This document shows, piece by piece, positions 49,512 through 60,676 of a stretch of 64,000 bases of DNA. Under the pieces are notes generated by a model that worked only from the letters and a program-made list of their open reading frames with translations, was not told the origin of the DNA and did no database searches. The stretch covers positions 1,429,501-1,493,500 of the forward strand of contig JAKOGI010000052.1 of the NCBI GenBank assembly GCA_029747015.1. The letters run 5' to 3'. The translations under genes and the position numbers were made by a program. Positions within the stretch are counted from its first letter, which is position 1; each line of letters opens with the position of its first letter. The stretch comes from Carnegiea gigantea. Its lineage: Eukaryota > Streptophyta > Magnoliopsida > Caryophyllales > Cactaceae.

Positions 49512-49552
49512 TTTCATTGAATGAGAAACCCATCTTCCATCTATTAAAAAAA

Positions 49553-51109
49553 AATACATATATGTTTGGGTGATGCATCTATCACACACGCGTGCTTCAA
49601 TGGGTCTCATGTTGTAGGCAGTAGAATTTTTTTAAAGCTGGTGACATGGGTCTATGTTGTCCTGTGGACGCGGCCATATAATCTAAGCACGGTAAGGAGA
49701 GATCTTACAAATGGAAGGAGGGCCTTTCGCAGAGTCCGCGAAGAGTGATCATGATGGTATGAGCGATGAGGAATACAAAGTGGAGAGAAAACATAACATG
49801 GGAGAGCTTGATGGGTTTGGATTCTTTTTCAAGAAAATTAATGGTGACATATCATTTGTGCGATCCTTCGTGCTTGTTTTGTTAGTGAGATTGGGATTTT
49901 TTTTAAGCGTGCTGATATATATCTTATTACAAAACATTTCTTAATTATTATGTTATATTTTTAGTTAAAATTAATATGTCATGTGATTTGAAATCATCAA
50001 AATTTTTAATAATTGCATCTAATTATAACCTGTGAAATTTTAGTATATATTGGTCGCCACATCTCAAGGGGTGCAAATAATACTCTAATCAGATCAACCC
50101 AATCGTTCATGATGTACTATACGTGTAATTTTATAATAATAAAAATTTATAAATAAAAAATAATTTAAGGCAATTTATAAGTGATAATACCCTTTCACTA
50201 TCAATCATACCCTTTTTTTTGAAAAAAATTTAATACATAATAATATAACTTGTAAGTTAAGGCAAGACACTTAATATCTTAATCCTGTTACATCATTTTT
50301 TGCTTTTTTTCTAAATCTCATGAGACATGCATGTGTGCTTCATATTAACTAAGAAGTCTCCCTCTTACCCAAATTACACCCCACCTTGAGAAAGATCTTA
50401 TCCAAATGCAGGACATATAGACTGAAACATCATGATCAACAAGTTGAGTCAGCTTCACATGTAAATCATATCTTTATCCATTCTCGCTTAGATTTTTGGC
50501 AAAAGGTAAATTAGGTTAGGAATGAAAAGCTTTCTCCTAATTTCTTCTCTTCATATTATTGAAAGAGACTTTTATAATAATTTCCTTAAGTCCATTTGAT
50601 GGAAGTAATTCACACTTAATTCCCACAGATAAAGGCCTTATTTTTGGACTGCAATCGAAGATCTTCTAACTTAAATTGAGCTCAGTGACAGATCTAGGTA
50701 TATAAATAGGAGTGTCCATCTGTTATACTACTTATTTTAGCAGTGTCGACATATTCCAATTTAACCCCTTTCAAAATATCGCTCATTTATTTTATTTTAT
50801 TGTTTCCTTGGGGTCGGACACCCCAATCCCCAACATAGCTCCACCTATGAGCTCCCTGCCATTCTGTTATCCAAACCTAGGCATCAACAAAGCCTAATTA
50901 CAAATGACTTGATTTCTAGATAGTTACAAATGAGTTGATGAAACAATGCAAAAGTATGTGATATATTGGAGGTAATATTTGACTACAGATATTATCATAT
51001 AATCTTTCAAGATTTTATAAATAATCTTTATGATTCTGGTATGTTCATTTTTCTTTTACAGCTCTTACCTTTTTTCTGAATAATTTTGACCAACAACTAA
51101 TTTAGGATA
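49553..51109. other. AT-rich DNA after LINE-B, no gene recognised
   Basis: A frame at 49711-49944 starts with a hydrophilic stretch (MSDEEYKVERKHNMGELDGF) and ends hydrophobic, but I could not relate it to a family. The rest is AT-rich without repeats that I could place. Confidence 0.4.
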
Positions 51110-51117
51110 ACTGTAAG

Positions 51118-51979
51118 TAGGGGTGAACCAAAAAATCAGGTACCCCGTTTTTGGAGAAGGTGCGGACCGGGATCAGGTTAGACAGCTCCAAAATTTAGGA
51201 TCCAGTTATAACCGGGGCCGATGCCAGGTCCCGAAATTTTGGAACCAGAACCAGACCCAGACCCAGTACCCAATACCCAGTCAAAATTTAAAGAATTTTG
51301 ATTAAAAAATGGAAAAAAAAAAAAACCATTATTCCCTAAGTGATGTATCTTCTGTACCCAAATCCAGCCCAACTACCCTAGTTTAACACTTGGTCTTTTT
51401 TGCTTTCAATTTATCCCTGACTTATTCTTTATGCATTTCGACCGCCATAAATTTCTACCTTCAATCTTTGGTTCTTTTTCTCATAAGCGTTATTACTTAC
51501 CAGGGATTTGTTTTTATTATTTTGATAGTTTCCCTCTCTTTCTCTTTCTACATTTCAGGTGATTTAAAATATTTTTTAATTTCCCATTCGTTTTATCATC
51601 TTGATTTAATTTGTGGGATTATGATTAACATTGTTTCCAATTCTCTTAGTTTATTTTAGAGTGTATGAATCTTCTTTACTGCTTACTACGTATTTGATTT
51701 AACCTTATAATTTGGTTGTTAGAAATTTGGCTTCAGATGCGGGTTCTTGACTTCTCGCAATCCCTCCATCTCTATATTTTCTTTGGAGAAACTGAAAAAA
51801 AAAAAATTGACTAGGAAACCGGGTACATGGAATTGGACCCGGTTCTGGCCCGGGTCCAAAATTTTTGGACCTGATTGAACTGGCTCCGGGGCCGGTTTCA
51901 AATTCTAGGACCCGATTCCAACCGGTTTTGTTTCTGGTTCCTAAAAATCTAACCAAATAACCGATCATACTCACCCCTA
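51118..51979. mobile_element. hAT-like foldback MITE, 862 bp
   Basis: It starts TAGGGGTGAAC and ends ATACTCACCCCTA, inverted ends of nine bases. The flanks ACTGTAAG (51110-51117) and ACTATAAG (51980-51987) are an 8-bp duplication with one mismatch. Both arms carry CCGG/ACCCGG-type blocks in opposite orientation (for example GGACCCGGTT on the right and complementary words on the left), so much of it can fold back. Confidence 0.8.
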
Positions 51980-52046
51980 ACTATAAGGATAATTTATTAG
52001 CTGCAAATTAACAATTTTGAAGGTTCAAAATTCTTTGACATAAAAA

Positions 52047-52236
52047 AATGAGACAAGGGCAGCCTAGTGCACAAACATCCCGCGTTCATGCAAGGTCTGG
52101 GGAAGGGCTCCACCCTAAGGGGTGTATTGTAGGCAGCCTATCTCGACTTTATCAGTGGTTGTTTCCAAAACTCGAATCCGTGACCTTTTAGTTACACGAA
52201 GACAACCTTACCGTTACTGCAAGACTCCCTTTTGTT
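52047..52236 (-). mobile_element. Au SINE (tRNA-derived retroposon)
   Basis: Read on the minus strand it runs through the known landmarks of the plant Au SINE. These are an A-box region AGTAACGGTAAGGTTGT (52219-52203), a B box in GGTCACGGATTCGAG (52185-52171), TTTTGGAAACAACC, and CCCTTCCCCAGACC. The end is GTGCACTAGGCTGCCCTTG. Short A-rich duplicated sequence flanks it on both sides. Au SINEs depend on LINE machinery and are found across angiosperms. Confidence 0.85.
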
Positions 52237-52984
52237 AAAAAAAGAGATGAATAAAAAATAATTTCAGAATGTCATGATTATAAAAAAATTATTTATGAAA
52301 TCTTGAAAAGTGTATGATAATACATCAACATAATGGAGTACAAAATATTGAGATCAAAGAACTATTGACAATGAATGGATAATCGCCATAGGAGATAAAT
52401 GCAATTCAGTGTGGATTTGGATTGAAAGTAACACGTCATGATATTGGCTGTTGTGGGGTGGACGATTTGATGGCCAAGAGGGTCATCTTAACGAATAGTC
52501 GATACATATCATGTACTGCAAAAGACTCATCGTGAGTTATGCAAATTCACTTCCATGTGTAGTGGCCCTTGTGAATAGGCCTGGCAAGTCCCGAACCCAA
52601 AGCTAAGAATCAAACCAAACTGTTCAAGAATCAAGTAACAAAAGTTCAAGCTGATAATTAACGATGTAAGAATATTTTATTCCAAAGTTACAAATATTGC
52701 ACGGTTTTTCACTGAAAGAGACATACGGGATTTGTGCACCTTTGCATCAGGCTCAGACCGTTTTGAATTTTTTAAAAAAATAAAGTACAAAATATTTGAA
52801 ATCTCATTTATATTATTGTGTACCGGGTGATATTTGGCAACAAATATGGGTACTGTTTGGTATTTGACGGTACAAAGCAGTGTTGAGCGGTACAAACTTG
52901 ACAGTAACTTGCACCATTTCTTGATCGGTGCGGTATGCTTTAGCCGGTATTGGCGCGGTTCGGTAGGGTATTTATAGCACTGAC

Positions 52985-53215
52985 TTATACAATAACATGC
53001 TGGTTCACGTGAATACCCTTTGGCTTGGAGCATGGATGTTGCAAAGGTTTCCCTAGCCTTGCAGTACAAAGCAATACATGAGCTATTGAGATTCAATCCC
53101 AAGACATCCCATTCAGAAAGACTCTGATACCATGTTCAAGAACTAATTCAACGAAAATTTTAAACTAATAGTTGAAGGTTTAGAAATAGGTTTATACTCT
53201 AACACAGGCGACCCG
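52985..53215 (-). mobile_element. TRIM-like element, minus strand, downstream LTR truncated
   Basis: On the minus strand an LTR-like segment (AGTATAAACCTATTTC...TTCTTGAACA, ending at 53133) is followed by TGGTATCAGAGT (53132-53121). That is a methionine-tRNA primer site. Further on, CTTTGCAACATCCATGCTCC (near 53045) matches the start of the second LTR of the element at 53821-54133. The remainder of that LTR is lost near 52985. Confidence 0.6.
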
Positions 53216-53820
53216 TACTCGTGTCCAACCTGACACTCAAAACAAGCTCATCGGAAAATGGTGGAAAAAAGTCAACTTGTCCTAAATCGAACTGAACTTA
53301 ACCTGAAATTTCTTACAAAGTTGATTTTTTTTTTTATAAGACAAACTTATTGAACTGAACATTACTCAACCTAATTCATACTTGAACCAAATTGCTTGTT
53401 TAGCTGGTCTACTATCCCCGGCCTCGATACCTTTACATCAAGCTTCGACCATCATGGATTTAAATACACTTCAAACTCTATAAAGTTGTATCGTCTCAAT
53501 CATAATATAATGCATCACATTTATTATTTTTCATTGCAATAAGTTCACATACTCCAAAAAAAAAAATAATATAGTCTGCATCGAAATCTACTGAAAAGAG
53601 GTCTAATTATTTTTGGTTGCTTAAATTAATCCATACCTGAACATGCGTTATTTATTTTTATAGGTTTTAGCAATTATCCACAAAAATTCCCGGACAAGCT
53701 AGTCCGCATCCAGTATAAAGATCGATCCATTTAATTATATCCCAAAAACAAAAACACTAGTTTAACCCCATCAAGATTGGCAAAACAAAAGGCTTTCATC
53801 ACAGAAAGGAGCCAAGGGGA

Positions 53821-54133
53821 GATACATACCCTATAGCAAAATCTAAAGGGTTGTATCAGAGTATAAATCTATTCCTGGATTTTTAACCACCAGCTTAAAT
53901 TTTTAGTTGAGATGGTTCTTGAACATGGTATCAAAGCCTTTCTGACCGAAATGTCTCGAGTTCGAATCTCAACAGTCCCCATGTTGATTTATTGCCTAAG
54001 GTAGGGGGAGCATTTGCAGCAGCCACGCTCCAAATCTAAAGGGCATTTCCGTGAAGGGACGTATTAGAGTATAAACCTATTCCTGAACCTTCAACCATCA
54101 GTTTAAGTTTTTAGATGAGATGATTCTTAAACA
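53821..54133 (+). mobile_element. TRIM element (miniature LTR retrotransposon)
   Basis: Two direct repeats of roughly 100-120 bp flank a tiny interior: the first ends GTTCTTGAACA at 53925, the second runs from about 54011 to ATTCTTAAACA at 54133. TGGTATCAAAGCC (53926-53938), complementary to initiator Met-tRNA, follows the first LTR. TAGGGGGAG (54002-54010) precedes the second. This is the TRIM layout: LTR, primer site, polypurine tract, LTR, no coding. The LTR start is approximate. Confidence 0.7.
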
Positions 54134-55846
54134 GGTTGGATCAAAGAAGGTCCGTGTTAACATTGGATACCAAAAGTTTGACATGAAGGGTCCTACGAAG
54201 GGGTCATCATGGAGAAAAAAGAGGAACTCAAGCTACCCTATTTTGTTATCACCTGCCCTTACCACGGGGGGGATGGTCCCAGATTAGTTAGGTCACTTGC
54301 ACTTCATACAGTGGACGATTTGTAGTTAAGGCTTCCTGTTAAAAACCACGCTTGCCGTGCTGACCAAGATGCTCGGGATACGTCCTACTCAATCAGCATC
54401 GCTTAAATTGATATTTTTTTTTTGGGAGGGGGGTGATCAAAGTCTTTCCTAATCATGTTTTGAAAAATAGTAAAAGCCGTACATTGGCCCTCCGTAGGAA
54501 ATTTAGGGCCTGTTCATTTCATAGTTTTGTAATTTTTATTCGCTTCTTACTATTTATAATTTCCCTAGTTCTAACAATCGTATTTAAGCATTCTTAACCG
54601 CTCTACATTGCTCTAGACTACTCCTCACCACCATACGTATATGTTTAGGGAGCTGCTCCGAGTAACTGCTAATCACTCCATATTGTTCCTAACTATGGCT
54701 AACTGCTGCTTGTTTCAAACCGTCAATCGATTGTTTTCACTGTTCCTGAGGAGACTTGATACTATGCTACATTAAGTTTAAAGTTTTAGCAGTGAGCTTT
54801 GTACTTTGAATGTTCAGAATCCAATATGAATTGCTGAGGGTCCAGACATGCATTTGATTGGAGTTTTCATGCATATATTGGATTGAACTTTTTATTTTAA
54901 CGTGGGACTCTCATGACATCGATCGGTACATCACACGTTCTTTAGGTGCCTGATTTTTATGAAGAATGAAATGATGAGCATGATTTCTTTCAGAAAATAT
55001 TTTTGTACGGATTTAAAATTGCAAGAACTATTAGTTCTAGCTACCTTACAATCAATTGCCGTTCTGTTCGAATACTCCAGATCATTTCTCACATACTCAG
55101 AGATACTTGACTACTAGCTTGTGAAGATCATTTTTTCCGTAAGTTGCACCTTATTTTAACTACTGTACTATCGCACATTTTAAATTTTATCAATTTCTGT
55201 TAGCGCACTTCATAAGACCTCTTTTCCTTCTCGAAACTCATCCCCAAAGCTTCTTTTTCCGTCAAAACTAGTGATTTCCTCAGTTTTTTGACATCTACGC
55301 CTGAAAATAAGGAAAATCACTCAATAAATACAAATGAGACCCAAAAAGACAGATTTGATCATTTTTCATCAAGACTCAACATAGAAATAAGGAGAAAAAT
55401 GGATCAACTGAGCTCAAGATGCGGTCAAAATAGAGATTTATCAGGGTTTCTGATCTAGGGCTAACATGGAGCTTGTTCCAACACCTTGATAACATTGCAG
55501 GCATGATTTGTTGGTTTATTTTAATTTAACTTTATCCAACCCAAATTTAATTCATTTCTTTGTGCCTGTCTATAGACAATGATAAGAAGCATAGGGCCGG
55601 TTTGAAACCCAAATTGATGGAGTGCACTGTTTCTCTCCATGGGGTGGGGTGTGATCCACCTAGTGCCTACATGTAAGTGGTCAAACTTTCCCATGGTAGG
55701 GATATGAGGTTGCACACTTCTAAAACTTTTTCACAGGTTACTTTTTATTGTCAATAATTTGATGTTACTGTTGCAACATTTGGCATTAATTTAACTTTTT
55801 TTTTACGACATATATTTTCTCTTAGTGAATGAATTTTACAACCGTC
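54134..55846. other. Intergenic DNA, no gene recognised
   Basis: A GGGCCTGTTCATTTC near 54507 resembles one MITE end without a clear partner. No open frame or family signature was found elsewhere in the stretch. Confidence 0.45.
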
Positions 55847-56012
55847 GACCAACAAAAGTTGGTTCAAGTAGTTTGATACTTATTCTCTTTAAATAAGGTT
55901 TCGAATTCGAGTCTTGTGAATGGAGAAAATCTGAAATAGAAGAGCTCTACCCCGTATTGAGTCAACAGCAGCTTGACTCCAATGAAGTGAAGAATCCAAG
56001 ACCGAAAAAAAA
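55847..56012 (+). mobile_element. tRNA-derived SINE, second family, copy 1
   Basis: The head reads GGTTCAAGTAGTTTGA, then a B-box-containing GGTTTCGAATTCGAGTC (about 55898-55914). The body ends with an A8 tail. TTACAACCGTC before it (55836-55846) and TTACAACTCTC after it (56013-56023) form an 11-bp duplication with two mismatches. The body block GAGAAAATCTGAAATAGAAG recurs in the partial copy at 58040. Confidence 0.7.
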
Positions 56013-56301
56013 TTACAACTCTCATCTTGGGGTAGCTCATCATTTGACTTAATTCATGTTCAATTACAGGTTTTAATTAGGCAACAAAGCTGTTGTGTGA
56101 TGAGATATGGAAAAAAGGGGCCATTTAATTTATGCATCCTAATCCATGCATGATGATTTTGTGAAAAATTAAAATAGGTTTATTATGAAAGTTTTTGCAA
56201 ATTTTTAGTCTGATTTTGTTAGCAATATTATACAGCTAGATTGCCTCGTACGAGGTGGTATGAGTTAGAATGCGAAAATGCTTAACATTTCCTAAGGTTG
56301 A

Positions 56302-56780
56302 GGCCCTGTTCTTTTCGTAGGTTGTTTTAGATTTACCAACCTCAACCCATTTTAACCTACTTCAGTCCACTTCAATCCACCTAAAAAAAATACCAATCTC
56401 AACCCACTTCAACCCACTTCAACCAACTTCAACCTACCTCAACCCACTTCAACCAATTTCAACCCACCCCTTCATAAATTTAATAATTTGTAACCCAAAT
56501 CGTTCAAAATAATTGACGAGTTGTGCCGGCCTCCAACTTGTAGAAAAATAGTAACAAAATTGTGAAATTACCATTCAACGAAAAAATGCACTAAAAATTA
56601 CAATAACTTAATAAATTATCACACATTCTTATTATTTTAACCCACTTCAACCCACCATAAAAAATATACCAACTTTAATCCACCTCATAAAACAAAATAC
56701 CAATTTTAATCTACCTCTACTAACTTTAACCCACTTTAATTTTTTACTCACCCCTATTTATCCACGAAAAGAACATACCC
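56302..56780. mobile_element. Tourist-like MITE with AACCCACTTC repeats
   Basis: The ends GGCCCTGTTCTTTTCGT and ACGAAAAGAACATACCC are inverted, and TGA flanks both sides (56299-56301, 56781-56783). The interior contains runs of a 10-bp word close to AACCCACTTC. The element at 58578-58804 shares ends and decamer in the opposite orientation. Confidence 0.75.
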
Positions 56781-56783
56781 TGA

Positions 56784-58039
56784 GTGTACATATAGTAACA
56801 ATCTCACAATTAAAGCATTCATAAAATTGTACTATGGGAATCTTTGCATTTCTTTGTTGACTGCACAACCTCAACTTTTTTTGGTTAGATAAGTATTTGT
56901 CTTATTAGAGAATGGGTGGACGGTGGAAATTCACATGTCTTTGTCAAAACAACCTTCCTTTCAAGTCTTGTACATCTTGTCAATTCTTGTTTTATGAAGT
57001 TGTACTATAATTCACTGATATTTAAGAAAAATACATTGATATAGTCAAAATAATATTTGATAGATTGTTAATTTAGCCCATCTTCTCCTTTTCTTTAAAG
57101 TTGAAGACTAATTCTAAAATATAATCGCCTATTTTCATGGGACTAAAAATCGAAAGATTACAAGATCTACAATTTTGAATCTCAATTAAAATTTTAATTA
57201 TTTTCATATCAAAATTCTAACCGTCTACTAAGTCATGCTAGGTAAAGGTTCTGTCTTTCATCATTTCCCTAAACCCTAATAGAAATAGATAAATTTTCTT
57301 TCAAGCAATTCATCGAACACGTGGTGAGTGAAGTAGAATTTAATAACACAAACATGGGGTAAGCAAGAATTAGGGCTAAACCATGATGCAACTAGACATA
57401 TACGCATTAAACTCACTTATATCATATATTTATATAAAAGTGAGTGCGAATGATGCAGTCGTGACACATGTCTCTAAAATATTTATTAAGACTTTATTTA
57501 AAAATAAGAATTAAAGTAATATGTGATTTAAAGTCATCATAATGAATAATGTCTTTTTAGCTATATTTCTATGAAGAGAAAAATAAATAAATTACCAACA
57601 TGTTAATAGTATTATTTCTAAAATTTAAATTAAGATTAAATATAATATCTTAAAAAATATTTTACCTAAAATTTTAAAACAACCCAAGCTTAACATGAAT
57701 TTAGAAGCTAGTATATTACAAAAAGCATGTCAAGAAGTTACTGAAAGAGATCTAAGGTTTAATTTAAATTCATCTTATATCGGTCTTTAATTTACAACCC
57801 GTTTGCATTGAAAAAAAAAAATATTAAGTTCAGTTGCATACCCCCCAAAAAAACATTTAGTTTGAAGATATTTTAGGATTAGGAATATGTCACAATTCTT
57901 CAATTCAACTTATTTGACATAGCATAATAAAATGACTCATGTGTCAAGCAATGCTTTCTAGCTTTTGGTTTTGAAAGTAAAAAATTTAGGTAAGTTGGGC
58001 ATTGATTACTATCCAACCAGATAAGAAAATGCCTACTAA
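56784..58039. other. AT-rich DNA, no gene recognised
   Basis: Around 57419-57712 the sequence starts TCATATATTTATATAAAAG and ends GAAGCTAGT, faintly Helitron-like, but no 3' hairpin is visible. Nothing else was recognised. Confidence 0.35.
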
Positions 58040-58170
58040 CATAGATTAATTCAATCTATTTGGCACTTAAGTCTTATAGATAAAGAAAATCTGTTATAGA
58101 AAAGCTCCACCTTTTATTGGGGCAAATAATAGCTCGACCCCAATAAAATGAAAAATCCATGACAAAAAAA
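58040..58170 (+). mobile_element. tRNA-derived SINE, second family, partial copy 2
   Basis: GAAAATCTGTTATAGAAAAG, CTCCACC and GCTCGACCCCAATAAAATG match the body of the copy at 55847, and an A10 run closes it. The head with the B box is deleted. Confidence 0.6.
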
Positions 58171-58266
58171 AAAAGATAAGAAAATACCTAAAATTTCATT
58201 GACCATTGACAACGGTTTACGCCCTAAAATTCTATGAGAATGAGAGGTCCTGAAATTGACAAGTTA

Positions 58267-58531
58267 GGTCCTGTTATCTTCGGCTTATTTTATTTGAACT
58301 TATTCTGAACTGAACTTATTTGAACTGAACTTATCTGAACTTATTCTAAACTTATTTACTGAACTTATTATGAGCTTATTTACTAAACTTATTCTGAACT
58401 TATTAAGAACAAATTTATGAACTGAACTTATTTGCTGTCTGAACTTATTCTGAACTTATCGACTGAACTTATTGTGAAACTGAACTTATCTGAACTTATT
58501 TTTCAAAAAATAAGTCAAAGAAAACATGACC
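58267..58531. mobile_element. Tourist-like MITE built of TGAACTTATT repeats, TTA duplication
   Basis: The ends GGTCCTGTTATCTTCGGC and its imperfect inverse (AAGAAAACATGACC) are flanked by TTA on both sides (58264-58266, 58532-58534). Nearly the whole interior is a degenerate array of the 10-11 bp word TGAACTTATTC. Confidence 0.8.
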
Positions 58532-58577
58532 TTAGTTGGTCCTCTGCAAAAATAGGGGGAAAAAAAAAATTAACTAA

Positions 58578-58804
58578 GGGCCTGCTCTTTTCGTAGGTAA
58601 ATTGGGGTGGGTAAAAGGGTGAAGTAGGTTAAGGTAGGTTGAAGTAGGTTGAAGTAGGTTGAGGTGGGTTAAGGTGGGTTGAAGTAGGTTGAATTTTTTT
58701 AATGTGATAAATTAAACTTGATTAAAATAGTGGAAGTGGGTTGAAGTAGATTGAAGTGGGTTGATGTTGGTATTTTAGAATTGAGTCACGAAAAGAACAA
58801 GGCC
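58578..58804. mobile_element. Tourist-like MITE built of GGTTGAAGTA repeats, TAA duplication
   Basis: The ends GGGCCTGCTCTTTTCGT and ACGAAAAGAACAAGGCC are inverted and flanked by TAA (58575-58577, 58805-58807). The interior is an array of the decamer GGTTGAAGTA/GGTTGAGGTG. It is the opposite-orientation relative of the element at 56302. Confidence 0.8.
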
Positions 58805-58807
58805 TAA

Positions 58808-60030
58808 GGGTTGGAATATGGTAGGCCCATTATACATTATGATTCGTAACATACTTGATTGATGAATTCCTAAAAACTTGGGGTTTAGTTCCCTATCATT
58901 GTTAAATCGCTTGAACGTTTTAAGACTTTTCTGGACATGAGACGGGATACAAGGTTTGTATCCCCTAATGGGAATGTTGAAGGGGATTCTCTCAACCCAA
59001 TATAGATCTTGAAGGATGAGCATGTGTTTTTTTAGGGCAATCATGGGGCATGTCTTAAGCACCCCGGAACACCGTTGAGAGCATACACTCGACGTTTGGA
59101 CATGGGTATATAGACACTTGATCATTGATTTTAGATCAAAAATGTAAAAAATTTCTAAACAAGTTATCGATTCCAACACGACACCCGTCCGACACTCGAG
59201 TCGGAGTAATAACAGATCGAGAGTGTACTGATACAGAAAAGAAACATTTGTATAATGGGTAATCCTAACACGTTTGATAAGCCAATCAGTAGTACTGCAT
59301 GCGCATTGGAAAGAGGCAAGCTTTTTCAGCATAAATAGAGACTAACTGGCTACTATACAGTCTTCGCAAGTTGCTAGATGACGCTGTGGAAAAAGTGACC
59401 ACGAAGATGCATGGTTCAGTTCTTTAAAATTAGAAGCACAAACTGTATCTCTTAGTGGTCTACATCCTTGTGGGTGGCAACAAGTTGCAATTAATGATTA
59501 GTACTTATCATTTGAACTAGACAGATTAGACTTTCTGGATTTATAGATAAAAATAAACAAGTTGGGGATCAATTTGCTCAATGTTGGCCCTGCCTTTTTC
59601 TTTTTCATGAAATAGAAGAATTCATCAATAAAAAAAAAAATCAGACACATTTACTTAGGTTTTTTTTTTAAAAAAAAACAAAGGATAAAGCTAAATCATC
59701 AAAATAATTTATCTTCATTTTTGTTAAGCAAATCATAAGTATATGAATAATAATAAATCTCTATTTTGATCTCATTTTAGCTCCAGATTTGATTCCTTTT
59801 TTCCTTTTTTTTATGTTGAATCTTGATGGTGAAGGGTCAAATTTGCCTTCTTTAGTCCGTATTTTGCTTGTAAAGGTGTTTTTCATATTTTCATGATTCT
59901 TGCCAAGAATTTTGGTGAAAAAGGAGGCCATACATGGGTACGTGTTTCGGGGAGGAAAAGAGTTCCTATAAAGTTACGAGGGCTAAAAAAACAAGTCTAA
60001 AGGGCCAAAGAGAATGCACGTTTGGCCATG
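58808..60030. other. Intergenic DNA, no gene recognised
   Basis: A 185-residue minus-strand frame covers 58775-59332 but begins with non-descript sequence, overlaps a MITE end and has no recognisable domain. The rest is AT-rich. Confidence 0.4.
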
Positions 60031-60676
60031 CATAATGTTGGAATTTGTCCCAAATTCCTTTGCCGGTTTTAGAAACAATTAAATTATTTTCTTTTTGAAG
60101 ATTATTGCTTGGCACTCAAGGTTCAAGTTGTATGGTTTGAGATATTTTATTTTGTGAAAATTATATTATTCCTATATTTTGTATTGAGTATCTTTTTCCT
60201 TTTCTGTAAAGATGATGCTTGGTGGCCAAGACATATGTTTGCGGTTAGGGTTAAATATTTGGTATCTTTGGGGCTTCTCCATAAATACTATATTGTTTAA
60301 CCTTGTTTGGCACGGGACATTTGGGAGTGCCACCCGGCACTTCCCTTTTATATTCCACACTTTATTGAGAGTTAGTATTGAGAAATTGTCATTGTGATAG
60401 ATCTCTTCCTTGGGCGTTTGCTTTGAGATCTTTATCTCTCTTGTTGATCTCTTCCTTTGGCATTTGCTTTGAGATCATTTTATACTCACTCATATCATAG
60501 TGAATTTTGTGCCGTTGTTGCCGCCCATAGTTTTCTCCCGATTTGGGTTTCTACGTAAAAATCATGTACCTACAATTATTTTTTTGATCTTGTTTTATAT
60601 TCTCCGATATTTACATCCTTTACCGCTTCCACATATACTAATCTCGAATTTCAATTATTGTTCTCCTAACACATAA
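60031..60676 (+). mobile_element. Copia-type solo LTR with perfect 5-bp duplication
   Basis: It starts TGTTGGAATTTGTCCC (60036) and ends TTCTCCTAACA (60671), 636 bp, with TG...CA ends. Identical CATAA flanks it (60031-60035, 60672-60676). Inside, CATAAATACTATATTG (about 60280) is TATA-like. No primer site or coding sequence follows, so it is a solo LTR. The TGTTGGAATTTGTCCC start is typical of plant Copia LTRs. Confidence 0.85.

Larger units (their letters stand above)
44121..49552 (+). mobile_element. LINE-B, near full-length inactive non-LTR retrotransposon
   Basis: An ORF1 with DUF4283 and a zinc knuckle is followed by an ORF2 with endonuclease, RT, zf-RVT and RNase H. It closes with an A9 tail (49544-49552). 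The sequence is clearly different from LINE-A. The 5' boundary near 44120 is approximate and target duplications were not recognised. Confidence 0.8.

Noticed and set aside
49711..49944. 77-residue plus-strand frame after LINE-B
   Set aside because: A hydrophilic start looked gene-like, but there is no splice structure, promoter or family match.
52677..53102. 141-residue minus-strand frame
   Set aside because: It overlaps the minus-strand TRIM and flanking non-coding DNA; no domain seen.
57419..57712. Possible small Helitron (TC-like start, CTAGT-like end)
   Set aside because: No 3' hairpin and no second copy in the window; the ends could be chance in AT-rich DNA.
58775..59332. 185-residue minus-strand frame, the longest without a family
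   Set aside because: It overlaps the right end of a MITE, has biased composition and no recognisable motif; possibly chance or old transposon DNA.
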